DNA of 33,900 nucleotides from a virus. Below the pieces are notes generated by a model that ran no database searches, had not been told where the DNA came from, and saw only the letters and a list, made by a program, of their open reading frames with translations. The position numbers and the translations under genes are program-made. Shown here one piece after another: positions 23,461-30,522 of this stretch. The stretch is from IMG/VR virus record IMGVR_UViG_3300036834_000338, positions 1-33,900 of that record; one strand, given 5' to 3'. How positions within the stretch are numbered: the first letter of the stretch is position 1; every line of letters begins with the position of its first letter.

Positions 23461-24192
23461 TTAATTTTCGAGTATTGAATCAACCTCACCCGTTCGCACA
23501 TTAACGCGTGCCGCTACGGTCTGTTTGACCACGCCACCATAAGCATTAGTGCCGCGGAACGTTGTTTTTACAACGGCATGCGGATCTTTATTCAAAATAA
23601 GATGGTAGACCGTTGAAACATGTTTATAAGAGGAGTCATCATTCATGCTGGCTTTTATCAGCCTCTCTAACGGGCGATAAGAACCATCCCAACCGCTAAA
23701 ATTACCCTGAAATGCGTCAAGGTTAATTTTATTATTTAGTGATTGTGGATCCTTCTCGAAGTCGTTGAAACACCACCCCAACACATCTCCGAGCTTTAAT
23801 GCATCATCTTTAGTAAAAGTTAACTCACTCATACAGGCATAAAAGGCATCAGCAGAGCTGGGCGGTACACTTTTGAAATCAACATAATCTTTAACAATGC
23901 CGTGCCGAGTTTCTTTTGGCTCGTTGCGGTATTCCTTGAGGGTTTTATCCGCGTACTCAAACGTTGGCGTAGCAGGTTCCGCTTTAACCACCGGCGCATC
24001 AGTTTTTGCCACTGACTGACTTTTTTCAGTCGGCCATAAGATTGAACCAATAACCCCCAGCGCCAGACAACCACCGAGATAAACCGCACTTGAGCGCTTA
24101 CGGTTCGGCATCCGAACCAGCGACGGCTTGATAAGACCAATGATAAAAGCGATAAAAAGAGCCAGAGATAAAAAAGCTATTACGGTATCCAT
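23461..24192 (-). CDS. Hypothetical membrane-anchored protein, accessory gene
   Basis: I do not recognise this 243-aa protein. Two hydrophobic segments near the N-terminus (about residues 3-23, VIAFLSLALFIAFIIGLI; and 35-52, AVYLGGCLALGVIGSILW) flank a short basic loop (RMPNRKR). The remaining ~185 residues would then lie on the cytoplasmic side. They start with a Pro/Ala linker and include a domain with TVYHLILNKDPHAVVKTTFRGTNAYGGVVKQTVAARVNV near the end. The ATG at 24192 is chosen for AAGGA upstream; the frame remains open to 24219. It sits in the cos-proximal moron region. Confidence 0.7.
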   Translation of the reverse strand: MDTVIAFLSLALFIAFIIGLIKPSLVRMPNRKRSSAVYLGGCLALGVIGSILWPTEKSQSVAKTDAPVVKAEPATPTFEYADKTLKEYRNEPKETRHGIVKDYVDFKSVPPSSADAFYACMSELTFTKDDALKLGDVLGWCFNDFEKDPQSLNNKINLDAFQGNFSGWDGSYRPLERLIKASMNDDSSYKHVSTVYHLILNKDPHAVVKTTFRGTNAYGGVVKQTVAARVNVRTGEVDSILEN

Positions 24193-24214
24193 GATTTTCC
24201 TTTGTGTAATCCCA

Positions 24215-24248
24215 TACAAAACAACCCCATGCTATCAAACATGGGGTT
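24215..24248 (-). terminator. Terminator after the SOS-controlled gene
   Basis: Leftward, AACCCCATG and CATGGGGTT form a perfect 9-bp stem with an 8-nt loop, followed by GTTTTGT. It lies just past the stop of the DinI-domain gene (24272) and before the membrane protein gene. Confidence 0.7.
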
Positions 24249-24271
24249 ACGGTTTGTACATTTTTCAGGAA

Positions 24272-24712
24272 CTAGCGCCAGCTCTCATCTTCCCAGACTT
24301 CCTGAAGGATGCTATCCAGCGCTTCACGGTCTGAATCTTTATCGAACCCCATCAGCTCGACACCTGTCATGGCTCCCTTTTTAACAGTGACGCACGTTGA
24401 CGGGAAAACAGACCGTATTCGCTTGGTCAATTCGCATTGAAAAGCATCAATTACTGGCTGGCCGATTTTTTGGTCTTTATCCAACGTGATATTTACTTTC
24501 ACTTTGCCATCCTTTGCAAATGCTTCATCAACAGGCGGCGCGGAAAAAACAACAGAAAAATTATTATTTTTCATTAGATTGCCTCTTGCTATCTCCGCAA
24601 TTAAATTCAATGCGATTTCACGGTCTCTTTCCTGACAAGTACCGTCAGCCGTCAGACGCGCAATCATTTCGACCCGCTCAATCATGACGTGCTCATTCAG
24701 TTCTCTATCCAC
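24272..24712 (-). CDS. Tum-like SOS-induced antirepressor with DinI domain
   Basis: Starting at GTG 24712 this is 146 aa, which I recall as the length of coliphage 186 Tum. Residues ~10-45 form a helical N-terminal part (RVEMIARLTADGTCQERDREIALNLIAEIA). Residues ~70-146 resemble DinI: NITLDKDQ, then FQCELTKRIRSVFPS, and ESILQEVWEDESW-like ending. 186 Tum is made under LexA control and inactivates the CI repressor, inducing the prophage. GGAGG lies 4 bases before the GTG; ATG 24685 is an alternative start. A LexA box lies 18 bp upstream and overlaps the predicted -10. Specific Tum function is inferred. Confidence 0.75.
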   Translation of the reverse strand: MDRELNEHVMIERVEMIARLTADGTCQERDREIALNLIAEIARGNLMKNNNFSVVFSAPPVDEAFAKDGKVKVNITLDKDQKIGQPVIDAFQCELTKRIRSVFPSTCVTVKKGAMTGVELMGFDKDSDREALDSILQEVWEDESWR

Positions 24713-24729
24713 ACAACCTCCATACGAGA

Positions 24730-24749
24730 TACTGTATACATATACAGTA
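24730..24749 (-). promoter_or_regulatory. LexA (SOS) box and promoter of the Tum-like gene
   Basis: TACTGTATACATATACAGTA differs from the LexA consensus (CTG, ten AT-rich bases, CAG in TACTGT(AT)4CAGTA form) only in the central bases. Leftward, TATATG (24739-24744) within the box is a likely -10, with TTTTCA 17 bp before it, so LexA would block polymerase directly. The GTG start follows about 20 bases after the predicted start of transcription. Confidence 0.88.
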
Positions 24750-24824
24750 TCTCGCACTGAATGAAAAAAAGGAAGAGAAAATATCAATCAGGTTAACAAC
24801 CTATGCTCATGATATAGAGGCGAA

Positions 24825-27050
24825 TTAGTTACTATGCTGCTTTGCTGCTACTGACAAAACCGAAACACGTTTAAGGATATTTCTTGCTCTTGCCTGATGC
24901 GATGGAGCAGCAGAAAAGATTTCACCTTTGGACGTTCCGCGCAACCATTTGCCATTAAAACAGCTTTTACCACCCGCCATCAGGTGCAGGGCTTCCCCCC
25001 GGCCAATGTTGACGCCGGTTGTCAGATGTATCTCGTCGATAGTTTTCGCTATTGCGGTATTTTGCTCACCCGTTCCGTGTATAAATTTCTGCTTTGTAGG
25101 TGGCTTTGGTTTCCTGAGCCGCTTAGTCAGCTCTCGCCTTTCATGTCGACTCAGTGATTTTGTTAAATCCAGAATCGGTGGATCGCTTTCGCTTCCCGTA
25201 CAGTTATTGACAGAACTCCGAGAGGGCGCAGAAGCGCCCTTAACGTCAACGGCCAAATCAACGGCACGCTTCGGCACAATTTTCCACTGCGTTAGCCGGG
25301 TTAAAATCGGAGTACCTGCACCAACAGCGGAATCGTACACTCCACGAATGCAGACGGTTTCCTCACCATACTGGTTAAACTCGGCGCGCGGTTCATACAG
25401 CGTGCGCACCTGCAAATCATCGCGACGGACAAACGGGCCACCCTGCGCATTAACGTAACCAGCCCAGTCACCAGCGTCAGCGGCATCATGGACGGTGGCG
25501 AACTCAACGCTCAGACCATGTGCGGTCTCGGTGTCAGCGAGACGGCGCAACTCACGGTAGACCGTCACTGGCGCACCGCCGATAAACTGAAACTGACGGA
25601 TGTGCCAGCGTGCCGCCCATGCGGAAACGGCGGGGGCTGCCTCTTTCAGCAGCTCACCGCTTTCGTCATCGGTTTCACCATCAAGAGCATAGCCGTCGAT
25701 GTTTTTGGAAATGTATTTAGCGACATAACCGGTAGCGCTGCCCTTTTCCGGGTCAATGGCTTCGGCATGGAAGCGTGCCTTTTTGGCTTTCTCGCTTCTC
25801 AGTTCGTGGCGTTCTTCCTCCCACGCATAATCACGGACGATGAGGCGCACGCGCTCGACGTCTTCCGGCAACATGAACATAAGCATGTGCCAGTGAGGCG
25901 TTCCGTCGTGATGAGGCTCGGCAACACGTATGCCGAAAATGCGGATTTCTTCCCGGTGCAGCTTGGCGCGTATGCGCGCCCAAAGGCCGGTGAGATAGCT
26001 CTGCGTGTCCGACGGGCTGGCACCGTTCCATTTGCTGTTACGGTAACCAGCTTTGGTGGTGGCGTGATATTTAGATGGTGCAGTCAGGGTGTAAAACTCC
26101 CCGACATAACCGAGCTCATTACAGATATTTTCAAACCCACGAATGCGGGTCATCAGCTCGCAGCGGCGTATCGCAGGATTAGCGACCGAGCCATCGTATT
26201 TTTCAATCAGGCTGATGCGGTTGCCGTCTTCGTCTTCGAGATCCAGCCCCTTGAGAAATTCGCGCGTGCGGCGTTTCTGCTCGCGCCAGTCAGTCACGCA
26301 GTTTTTACTCGCGTAGGCATGCTTTTTCTTGCTGACGTTTCCGACAGCAATTTGCAGATGTTCGCGCCATGCAGCCGCAATGCGACGCAGACGACCACGC
26401 CACCACACATCGTTAAACATGCGGGTGATAGCCGGAGCTATTTCATCCTCGCCGACATATTTCTTTGTCACCCGTTCCCAATGCGGCGGGTTAACGTTGA
26501 ATTGCAGGGAAATAAAACCGGCGCGCATGTACCACGTGTACAGCGTTTTGAGCTCGCTAAATCCGGTGTCATCAATGTCGGCCAGTTCAGCACGAATGAA
26601 ATTAGCGATATCAGCGGCCAACAGGTCAATATCGGCGCGCGACATATCAGGGAGGCGGTTGTATCTGGCGACCATATTAACCATGCGTGATGCCAGATAT
26701 TGCATAAGCTGGGTATCAAAATATCCCCCGAAAACAGCGGCTGATACGTTGCTGTTGATACCCGTGCACTCATATTTTTTTGCAACTAGTTCAAGACGCG
26801 GCAATGCCTTTTTGCAGAAGCTGATTAAAAAGGCATTGGCTCGTTGACTGCCCTGAGTTTGCTCCAGCACCGCAGCGGTGCGATAAACGTCAAAACGCAC
26901 GCACTCAGGCTGGAGAGAAAGCACCTTTCTCGCATGCAGCAAAGCCGCGAACATACGGTCGCGGCGATACTGTTGCTCATAGGTAAGATATGGGCTGGCT
27001 ATTGCCGACCGTGGAGCATTCCACGGATAGGCATAAGAAATGGAGCTCAT
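24825..27050 (-). CDS. A: Rolling-circle replication initiator gpA
   Basis: This 741-aa protein (761 in P2) nicks the phage origin and starts rolling-circle replication. The HUH motif is PHWHMLMF (His386, His388). The paired tyrosines sit in GYVAKYISKNIDGY (Tyr442 and Tyr446, spaced as P2 Tyr450/454). The N-terminal ~200 residues are helical, and the C-terminal tail carries basic helices (RHERRELTKRLRKPKPPTK). The ATG at 27050 shares an ATGA with the upstream reductase-like gene; an upstream open stretch to 27077 is not needed. P2 has its origin inside gene A; I could not locate the nick site by eye. Confidence 0.93.
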   Translation of the reverse strand: MSSISYAYPWNAPRSAIASPYLTYEQQYRRDRMFAALLHARKVLSLQPECVRFDVYRTAAVLEQTQGSQRANAFLISFCKKALPRLELVAKKYECTGINSNVSAAVFGGYFDTQLMQYLASRMVNMVARYNRLPDMSRADIDLLAADIANFIRAELADIDDTGFSELKTLYTWYMRAGFISLQFNVNPPHWERVTKKYVGEDEIAPAITRMFNDVWWRGRLRRIAAAWREHLQIAVGNVSKKKHAYASKNCVTDWREQKRRTREFLKGLDLEDEDGNRISLIEKYDGSVANPAIRRCELMTRIRGFENICNELGYVGEFYTLTAPSKYHATTKAGYRNSKWNGASPSDTQSYLTGLWARIRAKLHREEIRIFGIRVAEPHHDGTPHWHMLMFMLPEDVERVRLIVRDYAWEEERHELRSEKAKKARFHAEAIDPEKGSATGYVAKYISKNIDGYALDGETDDESGELLKEAAPAVSAWAARWHIRQFQFIGGAPVTVYRELRRLADTETAHGLSVEFATVHDAADAGDWAGYVNAQGGPFVRRDDLQVRTLYEPRAEFNQYGEETVCIRGVYDSAVGAGTPILTRLTQWKIVPKRAVDLAVDVKGASAPSRSSVNNCTGSESDPPILDLTKSLSRHERRELTKRLRKPKPPTKQKFIHGTGEQNTAIAKTIDEIHLTTGVNIGRGEALHLMAGGKSCFNGKWLRGTSKGEIFSAAPSHQARARNILKRVSVLSVAAKQHSN

Positions 27051-28291
27051 TCGCACAGGCCGTAGCGCGAGGAGCAAGTAGCCGTATCAAGACTGGCTTT
27101 AACGAGGTCATAGACCTTTCCGCCGCGACCAGTTTTAGCCCATTCAACAACATCGCCAACGCCAGGGGAATTAAGCCCCCCACGCGGGCCATAGAATCCC
27201 GACCAATCGATGTTCTGGACTTCTGGTGCAATCCCTAACATCTGAACATTGCGGCCAAGAGGTAAATCAAACTGCTTCATCCAGCGCTGGCTAACTTCTC
27301 CAACACTCATCCAGTGTACCCAGCGGCTGGTCAGGCGAACTTTAAGTTCCCATTGTTTGTGCTTCTCGATGTGTTCAGGCCAGCGCGCTGCCGTCTCGGC
27401 AATTTCTTCTTTGTTGCTAAGAACACAGTTCATACAGCCAACACGCGAAGCTCCCTGCATGTATAGTGGGTTTGGCTTAATACCAAAATATTTATGCAGA
27501 GCAAAAACATCGGCTGCTGTCCACTGATGGATAGGCAGAAAATTATATAAAAATTCCTGGTCTCGTCGGTCAGGAGCGAAACGCTCATAACCAGCTCGCT
27601 TTGATGACTCATCGGCTCGTACACCTGACCATTGAACAACAACATCACCATCGTCCAGCATTGGCAGCATTGTTTTTTCATAAGCGATTTGAATTTTCAG
27701 TTCATCAGTACAGAAACGGTCGCGCAGCATTGGAAACTTGCCGTGAAGCAATGCACAGTCCAAGAAGCTGTTTCCTGATGGATGTAAAACTGAAAGTGCC
27801 GCGTCGAGGGGGGTTTCAAATTCAATTCCCCACCGTTCAGCGGTACGTAACCACGCTTGACCGAATTTAGTGTCCGAGCGAGCAAGGGACGGCATCACAA
27901 TTCCACGATACACTCCCATACGGATTGCCTGACGTTTTCGCCAGTTTTTCTCCAAATATGCACGGCGTTTAGCAAAGTCAGCCTCTGTGTAAACCCGTTT
28001 AACTACCTGCACTGGGTTGCAGCCAATTTGCTGATGGACGTTGCGAGCAAATTCAACAGTCAACTCATGCTCGTTATCAGTGTCCGCCATTACAGCTTGC
28101 ACACGGTTTCCGAACAGTGCATTCGCGACAGCAAGAGTCGCAGTGCTGTCTTTACCGGCAGAATAATTCACGACTATTTTATGGTCATCTGGGATACGGA
28201 ATAAATTCAAATAGCGGTGGTATGCTATTTCGATTTCCCTGACCTTCTCCGCAATATCAGATACAGAAATTACAGCAGCTGACTGGCTCAT
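27047..28291 (-). CDS. PAPS reductase/ATP-pyrophosphatase family protein (DndC-like fold)
   Basis: This 414-aa protein has an SAGKDST PP-loop at residues 44-50 that binds the phosphates of ATP or PAPS. A VMADTDNEHELT strand follows (about 69-80), then RFCTDELK (~192-199) and GCMNC near residue 286, cysteines that could hold a metal or iron-sulfur cluster. Such proteins include CysH and the DNA-phosphorothioation enzyme DndC. Relatives occur beside gene A in several P2-like prophages, and their role is not established. It overlaps A by 4 bp and the upstream DUF5405 gene by 4 bp (ATGA), so it is translated with the replication operon. DNA or tRNA sulfur chemistry is a guess. Confidence 0.82.
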   Translation of the reverse strand: MSQSAAVISVSDIAEKVREIEIAYHRYLNLFRIPDDHKIVVNYSAGKDSTATLAVANALFGNRVQAVMADTDNEHELTVEFARNVHQQIGCNPVQVVKRVYTEADFAKRRAYLEKNWRKRQAIRMGVYRGIVMPSLARSDTKFGQAWLRTAERWGIEFETPLDAALSVLHPSGNSFLDCALLHGKFPMLRDRFCTDELKIQIAYEKTMLPMLDDGDVVVQWSGVRADESSKRAGYERFAPDRRDQEFLYNFLPIHQWTAADVFALHKYFGIKPNPLYMQGASRVGCMNCVLSNKEEIAETAARWPEHIEKHKQWELKVRLTSRWVHWMSVGEVSQRWMKQFDLPLGRNVQMLGIAPEVQNIDWSGFYGPRGGLNSPGVGDVVEWAKTGRGGKVYDLVKASLDTATCSSRYGLCE

Positions 28292-28560
28292 TTTCCCCCC
28301 TTAAATTCCGCAGAGCAGGTAGCGCTAACTCGCTCAATTTCCGCCGCCATTTCAGAAAGAGAATTAATCGTTGCAGTTTGAATTTGGTGATGAAGAAGAC
28401 CGGAAATAAGTTGGTTAATCTTTGGGTAATAGCCGATAGTATCGATCCATTCCTCGCCAGCTTTATTACCCGACTTAACGACTTTCTTTTCATTCAGGAT
28501 GAATTGATATTGGTCGCTTGTAATAACCCATTTGTCTCCGACTTCTATACGAATACTCAT
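28288..28560 (-). CDS. DUF5405-like phage protein
   Basis: This 90-aa protein looks like the DUF5405 family found in P2-like early operons. A beta-rich N-terminal half (MSIRIEVGDKWVITSDQYQF, ILNEKKVVKSGNKAGEEW) is followed by a helical half (INQLISGLLHHQIQTATINS, SEMAAEIERVSATC). The function is unknown. It lies directly after the zinc-finger gene and overlaps the reductase-like gene by an ATGA. Confidence 0.78.
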   Translation of the reverse strand: MSIRIEVGDKWVITSDQYQFILNEKKVVKSGNKAGEEWIDTIGYYPKINQLISGLLHHQIQTATINSLSEMAAEIERVSATCSAEFKGGK

Positions 28561-28782
28561 TTATACGCCCCTATAATGTTTGGATTTGAGCTCGGCGATT
28601 TGCTGACAAGTCACGCAAAAGGCCACGCCCGGTATCGCAATGCGGCGAACTTCCGGAATTGGTGCGTCACATTCTTCGCAGAGAAAACGGGAAGGTGCAG
28701 CGATACGACTACGCGCGTTGCTGATGTGGCGTTCGCGGTCTTCCTGCTCGCGCTGTTGTGCTAAATCCATTGCGTCGGCCAT
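28561..28782 (-). CDS. TraR/DksA-type zinc-finger protein
   Basis: This 73-aa protein has a helical N-terminus (MADAMDLAQQREQEDRERHI) and a four-cysteine zinc finger, CEEC (residues 35-38) and CVTC (56-59), in the TraR/DksA arrangement. Short TraR proteins bind the secondary channel of RNA polymerase and mimic DksA with ppGpp. P2 and 186 have a similar gene in the early operon. The start shares its A with the DUF2732 stop (TAATG), so they are coupled. Confidence 0.9.
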   Translation of the reverse strand: MADAMDLAQQREQEDRERHISNARSRIAAPSRFLCEECDAPIPEVRRIAIPGVAFCVTCQQIAELKSKHYRGV

Positions 28783-29009
28783 TAGTGCAGCTCCTGTGAT
28801 TCATTCTCAAAGCGGGTTGCTTCACGGCGCAGCATTTCGGCAGCTTCGGTGCCACTCATACCCTCTTTGGTGATATGGATAGCCAGCGCCTCAAGGCGGA
28901 TGGAAACAGCGAGCGCGCGGTCTTTACGCTCTTCTTTTTTTGCATCGGTCAGCAATACGGCCAGCGCATCACTATCAGTGTTAAAACTACGGATTTCGGT
29001 ATTACGCAT
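28782..29009 (-). CDS. DUF2732 family phage protein
   Basis: This 75-aa acidic, mainly helical protein matches the DUF2732 pattern of P2-like early regions: a short N-terminus, LLTDAKKEERKDRALAVSIRLEALA, then a helix containing GMSGTEAAEMLRREATRFENE. GGAGAG precedes the ATG. The function is unknown. It lies in the pR-type early operon and is coupled to the zinc-finger gene. Confidence 0.82.
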   Translation of the reverse strand: MRNTEIRSFNTDSDALAVLLTDAKKEERKDRALAVSIRLEALAIHITKEGMSGTEAAEMLRREATRFENESQELH

Positions 29010-29076
29010 AATTAACTCTCCTGATTTCGGGCAATAAGAAGCCCGGCGGGTTTACGCCATTAAATTTCTGTTTGGA

Positions 29077-29415
29077 TTAATTCGGCATGGTTAGCCGTTT
29101 GGGAAATAAACTCACCACTGCACGAAAATGATTCATCGCTGCAATAAGCGTCTTTTTCTCGTCAGTAGTCAGCTCACTTAATTCGAGCTCATGACGAGCC
29201 GCCGGTATTTTTGCCAGAAAGAAAATAGCGGCCAGCGCCCGATTATTTTCTTCAAATTGTGGGTCACGTTTATCGCGCATATCATCGACAAAGCGCTCAA
29301 CCTCTTTCCAGCTATCGCCCCAATATCTCGCGCGCAATTCAGCCACATGATTGAGACCGGCCAGACGTTCACCCGCTTTTAGCGGAACAGTTGCGGAAAC
29401 AGCTTCGATAGCCAT
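29077..29415 (-). CDS. DUF5347-like phage protein
   Basis: This 112-aa protein has the PLKAGERLAGLNHVAELRARYWGD segment (about residues 11-34) typical of the DUF5347 proteins of P2-like phages. Helices follow, ENNRALAAIFFLAKIPAARHELELSEL among them. The function is unknown. It overlaps fil by 37 bp. A short gap of 67 bp with an imperfect hairpin near 29029-29050 separates it from DUF2732. Confidence 0.8.
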   Translation of the reverse strand: MAIEAVSATVPLKAGERLAGLNHVAELRARYWGDSWKEVERFVDDMRDKRDPQFEENNRALAAIFFLAKIPAARHELELSELTTDEKKTLIAAMNHFRAVVSLFPKRLTMPN

Positions 29416-29579
29416 GATTCCCCCTGCTTTTGAGTTGAGAGGCCAGCTAGTAAATCAGCCTGTGAGCGGCTCGGGTGCCAACGCTTGCCGTCCTTACCTG
29501 CGATCCAGCCGTGGCCGTAGTGCATGCCGGGGCTTTGCTTAACGAGCAGAGACGCGAATGACGGTTCACTTTTCAGCAT
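29379..29579 (-). CDS. fil: Filamentation protein Fil family
   Basis: This 66-aa protein has the Fil signature MLKSEPSFASLLVKQSPGMHYG followed by HGWIAGKDGKRWHP. In 186, fil is an early gene downstream of cII whose expression stops host cell division. Here too it comes right after cII. ATG 29579 has GAGGTG five bases upstream, overlapping the end of cII; the open frame to 29618 is not needed. The last 37 bp overlap the next gene. Confidence 0.85.
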   Translation of the reverse strand: MLKSEPSFASLLVKQSPGMHYGHGWIAGKDGKRWHPSRSQADLLAGLSTQKQGESWLSKLFPQLFR

Positions 29580-29586
29580 ACGCACC

Positions 29587-30096
29587 TCAAATAAGCCCGA
29601 ACGATGCGCCAATACCACTCATGGTATCGACCACGCTCGACATAGCGGGATTAGTCTGCAGACGCGCATGCAGCGCCAGAGCCGATAATGACAACATGCG
29701 AATGCCAGCATTAACGCTTTCAATCATGTTGTGCTTACGGGCAGAGGTCAGACGTTCATCAGATACTGCACCGCTTGCCAGTTCGCCAAGTTCACGCATT
29801 GCACGCATGACATAAGACTGCAATTTGTCTTTAGCCAGCTCATTAACCGGTACGCATGGCAGGCAATGAATCTGCGCCAGAAAACCATCAACGAGGGTTG
29901 AGTCTTCTGTCAGGTCAGTCAGTAGCCACAATTCAGGCGGCGTAAACTGGTGAGGCTGTTCCGGGTTGAGCTTGTTACGTAACGTCTGGACGTTCATACC
30001 CGCACGCTCGGCCAGCTTCGCCATGTTATGACGCTGCGCAAAAGCCCGGCACGCTTCGTCATAATGGGGATGTTTGGAAACCTGAAAATCAAACAT
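29587..30096 (-). CDS. cII: Regulatory protein CII
   Basis: This 169-aa protein has the length and features of 186 CII, which activates the pE promoter to establish lysogeny. An N-terminal lambda-CII-like HTH lies at about residues 20-50 (NMAKLAERAGMNVQTLRNKLNPEQPHQFTPPEL). A helical C-terminal oligomerisation part contains LASGAVSDERLTSARKHNMIESVNAGIRML. AAGGATG lies before the ATG. A perfect palindrome (30110-30128), probably a CI site, is just upstream. Confidence 0.92.
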   Translation of the reverse strand: MFDFQVSKHPHYDEACRAFAQRHNMAKLAERAGMNVQTLRNKLNPEQPHQFTPPELWLLTDLTEDSTLVDGFLAQIHCLPCVPVNELAKDKLQSYVMRAMRELGELASGAVSDERLTSARKHNMIESVNAGIRMLSLSALALHARLQTNPAMSSVVDTMSGIGASFGLI

Positions 30097-30109
30097 GTTG
30101 CATCCTTAC

Positions 30110-30128
30110 AATTCACATAAAGTGAATT
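30110..30128. promoter_or_regulatory. Putative CI flanking operator between apl/cox and cII
   Basis: AATTCAC-N5-GTGAATT is a perfect palindrome with 7-bp arms. It repeats the motif at the ogr promoter (1126-1144) and touches the stop codon of the apl/cox gene. It lies about 320-330 bp from the switch, as the FR flanking CI site does in 186. Confidence 0.62.
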
Positions 30129-30390
30129 AAGCGCCGATGACGAGTTGAAAACGGGAGTGACCCAACGCCTTACGTAACTGCTCTTCTTTCCAGCGTGCGT
30201 AATAAATACGAATCGGGCCACCTGCTTTCTTGCAACCTTTACGGATGGTGCGAGGTTCGATTGGTACACAAGGGTTATCGCCGGTTGTCCAGCGGTAAGC
30301 GGTGCGTTCAGAAACACCCTCTAGCTCTGCGAATTGTTGCAGGGTAACGATAGGTGCTGGCACTTTGATGATTGCGATTTCAGAAGCCAT
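30127..30390 (-). CDS. Apl/Cox-type repressor and excisionase
   Basis: This 87-aa protein is a small basic DNA-binding protein with an HTH of excisionase type at about residues 13-35 (TLQQFAELEGVSERTAYRWTTGD). It ends RKALGHSRFQLVIGA. Apl of 186 and Cox of P2 repress the lysogeny promoter and also direct prophage excision, and this is the first early gene, diverging from cI. The ATG at 30390 gives the family start MASEIAI; its Shine-Dalgarno (GGGA, 10 bases away) is weak, and ATG 30423 is an alternative. The 10-bp repeats at 30404-30473 and 33031-33081 are its likely targets. Confidence 0.85.
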   Translation of the reverse strand: MASEIAIIKVPAPIVTLQQFAELEGVSERTAYRWTTGDNPCVPIEPRTIRKGCKKAGGPIRIYYARWKEEQLRKALGHSRFQLVIGA

Positions 30391-30403
30391 GTTGCATGAT
30401 TCC

Positions 30404-30473
30404 CATTTTGACAATGTTTGCAATCAATGGCCTCTGTTTGCCAACTTCTGCCACTGATTGCCCGAATTAGCAA
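30404..30473 (-). repeat. Seven tandem 10-bp repeats at the lysogeny switch
   Basis: Read leftward, seven consecutive units are TTGCTAATTC, GGGCAATCAG, TGGCAGAAGT, TGGCAAACAG, AGGCCATTGA, TTGCAAACAT and TGTCAAAATG. Their consensus is about TGGCAAACAn with exact one-turn spacing, so a protein would stack on one DNA face. The array fills the cI to apl/cox gap up to 13 bp from the apl/cox start. 186 Apl binds such phased direct repeats at its switch and att site. Confidence 0.68.
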
Positions 30474-30522
30474 CGATACTAATGCTCAATTGAATATTAG
30501 TAAATACCCAAAGGAGTAAATT

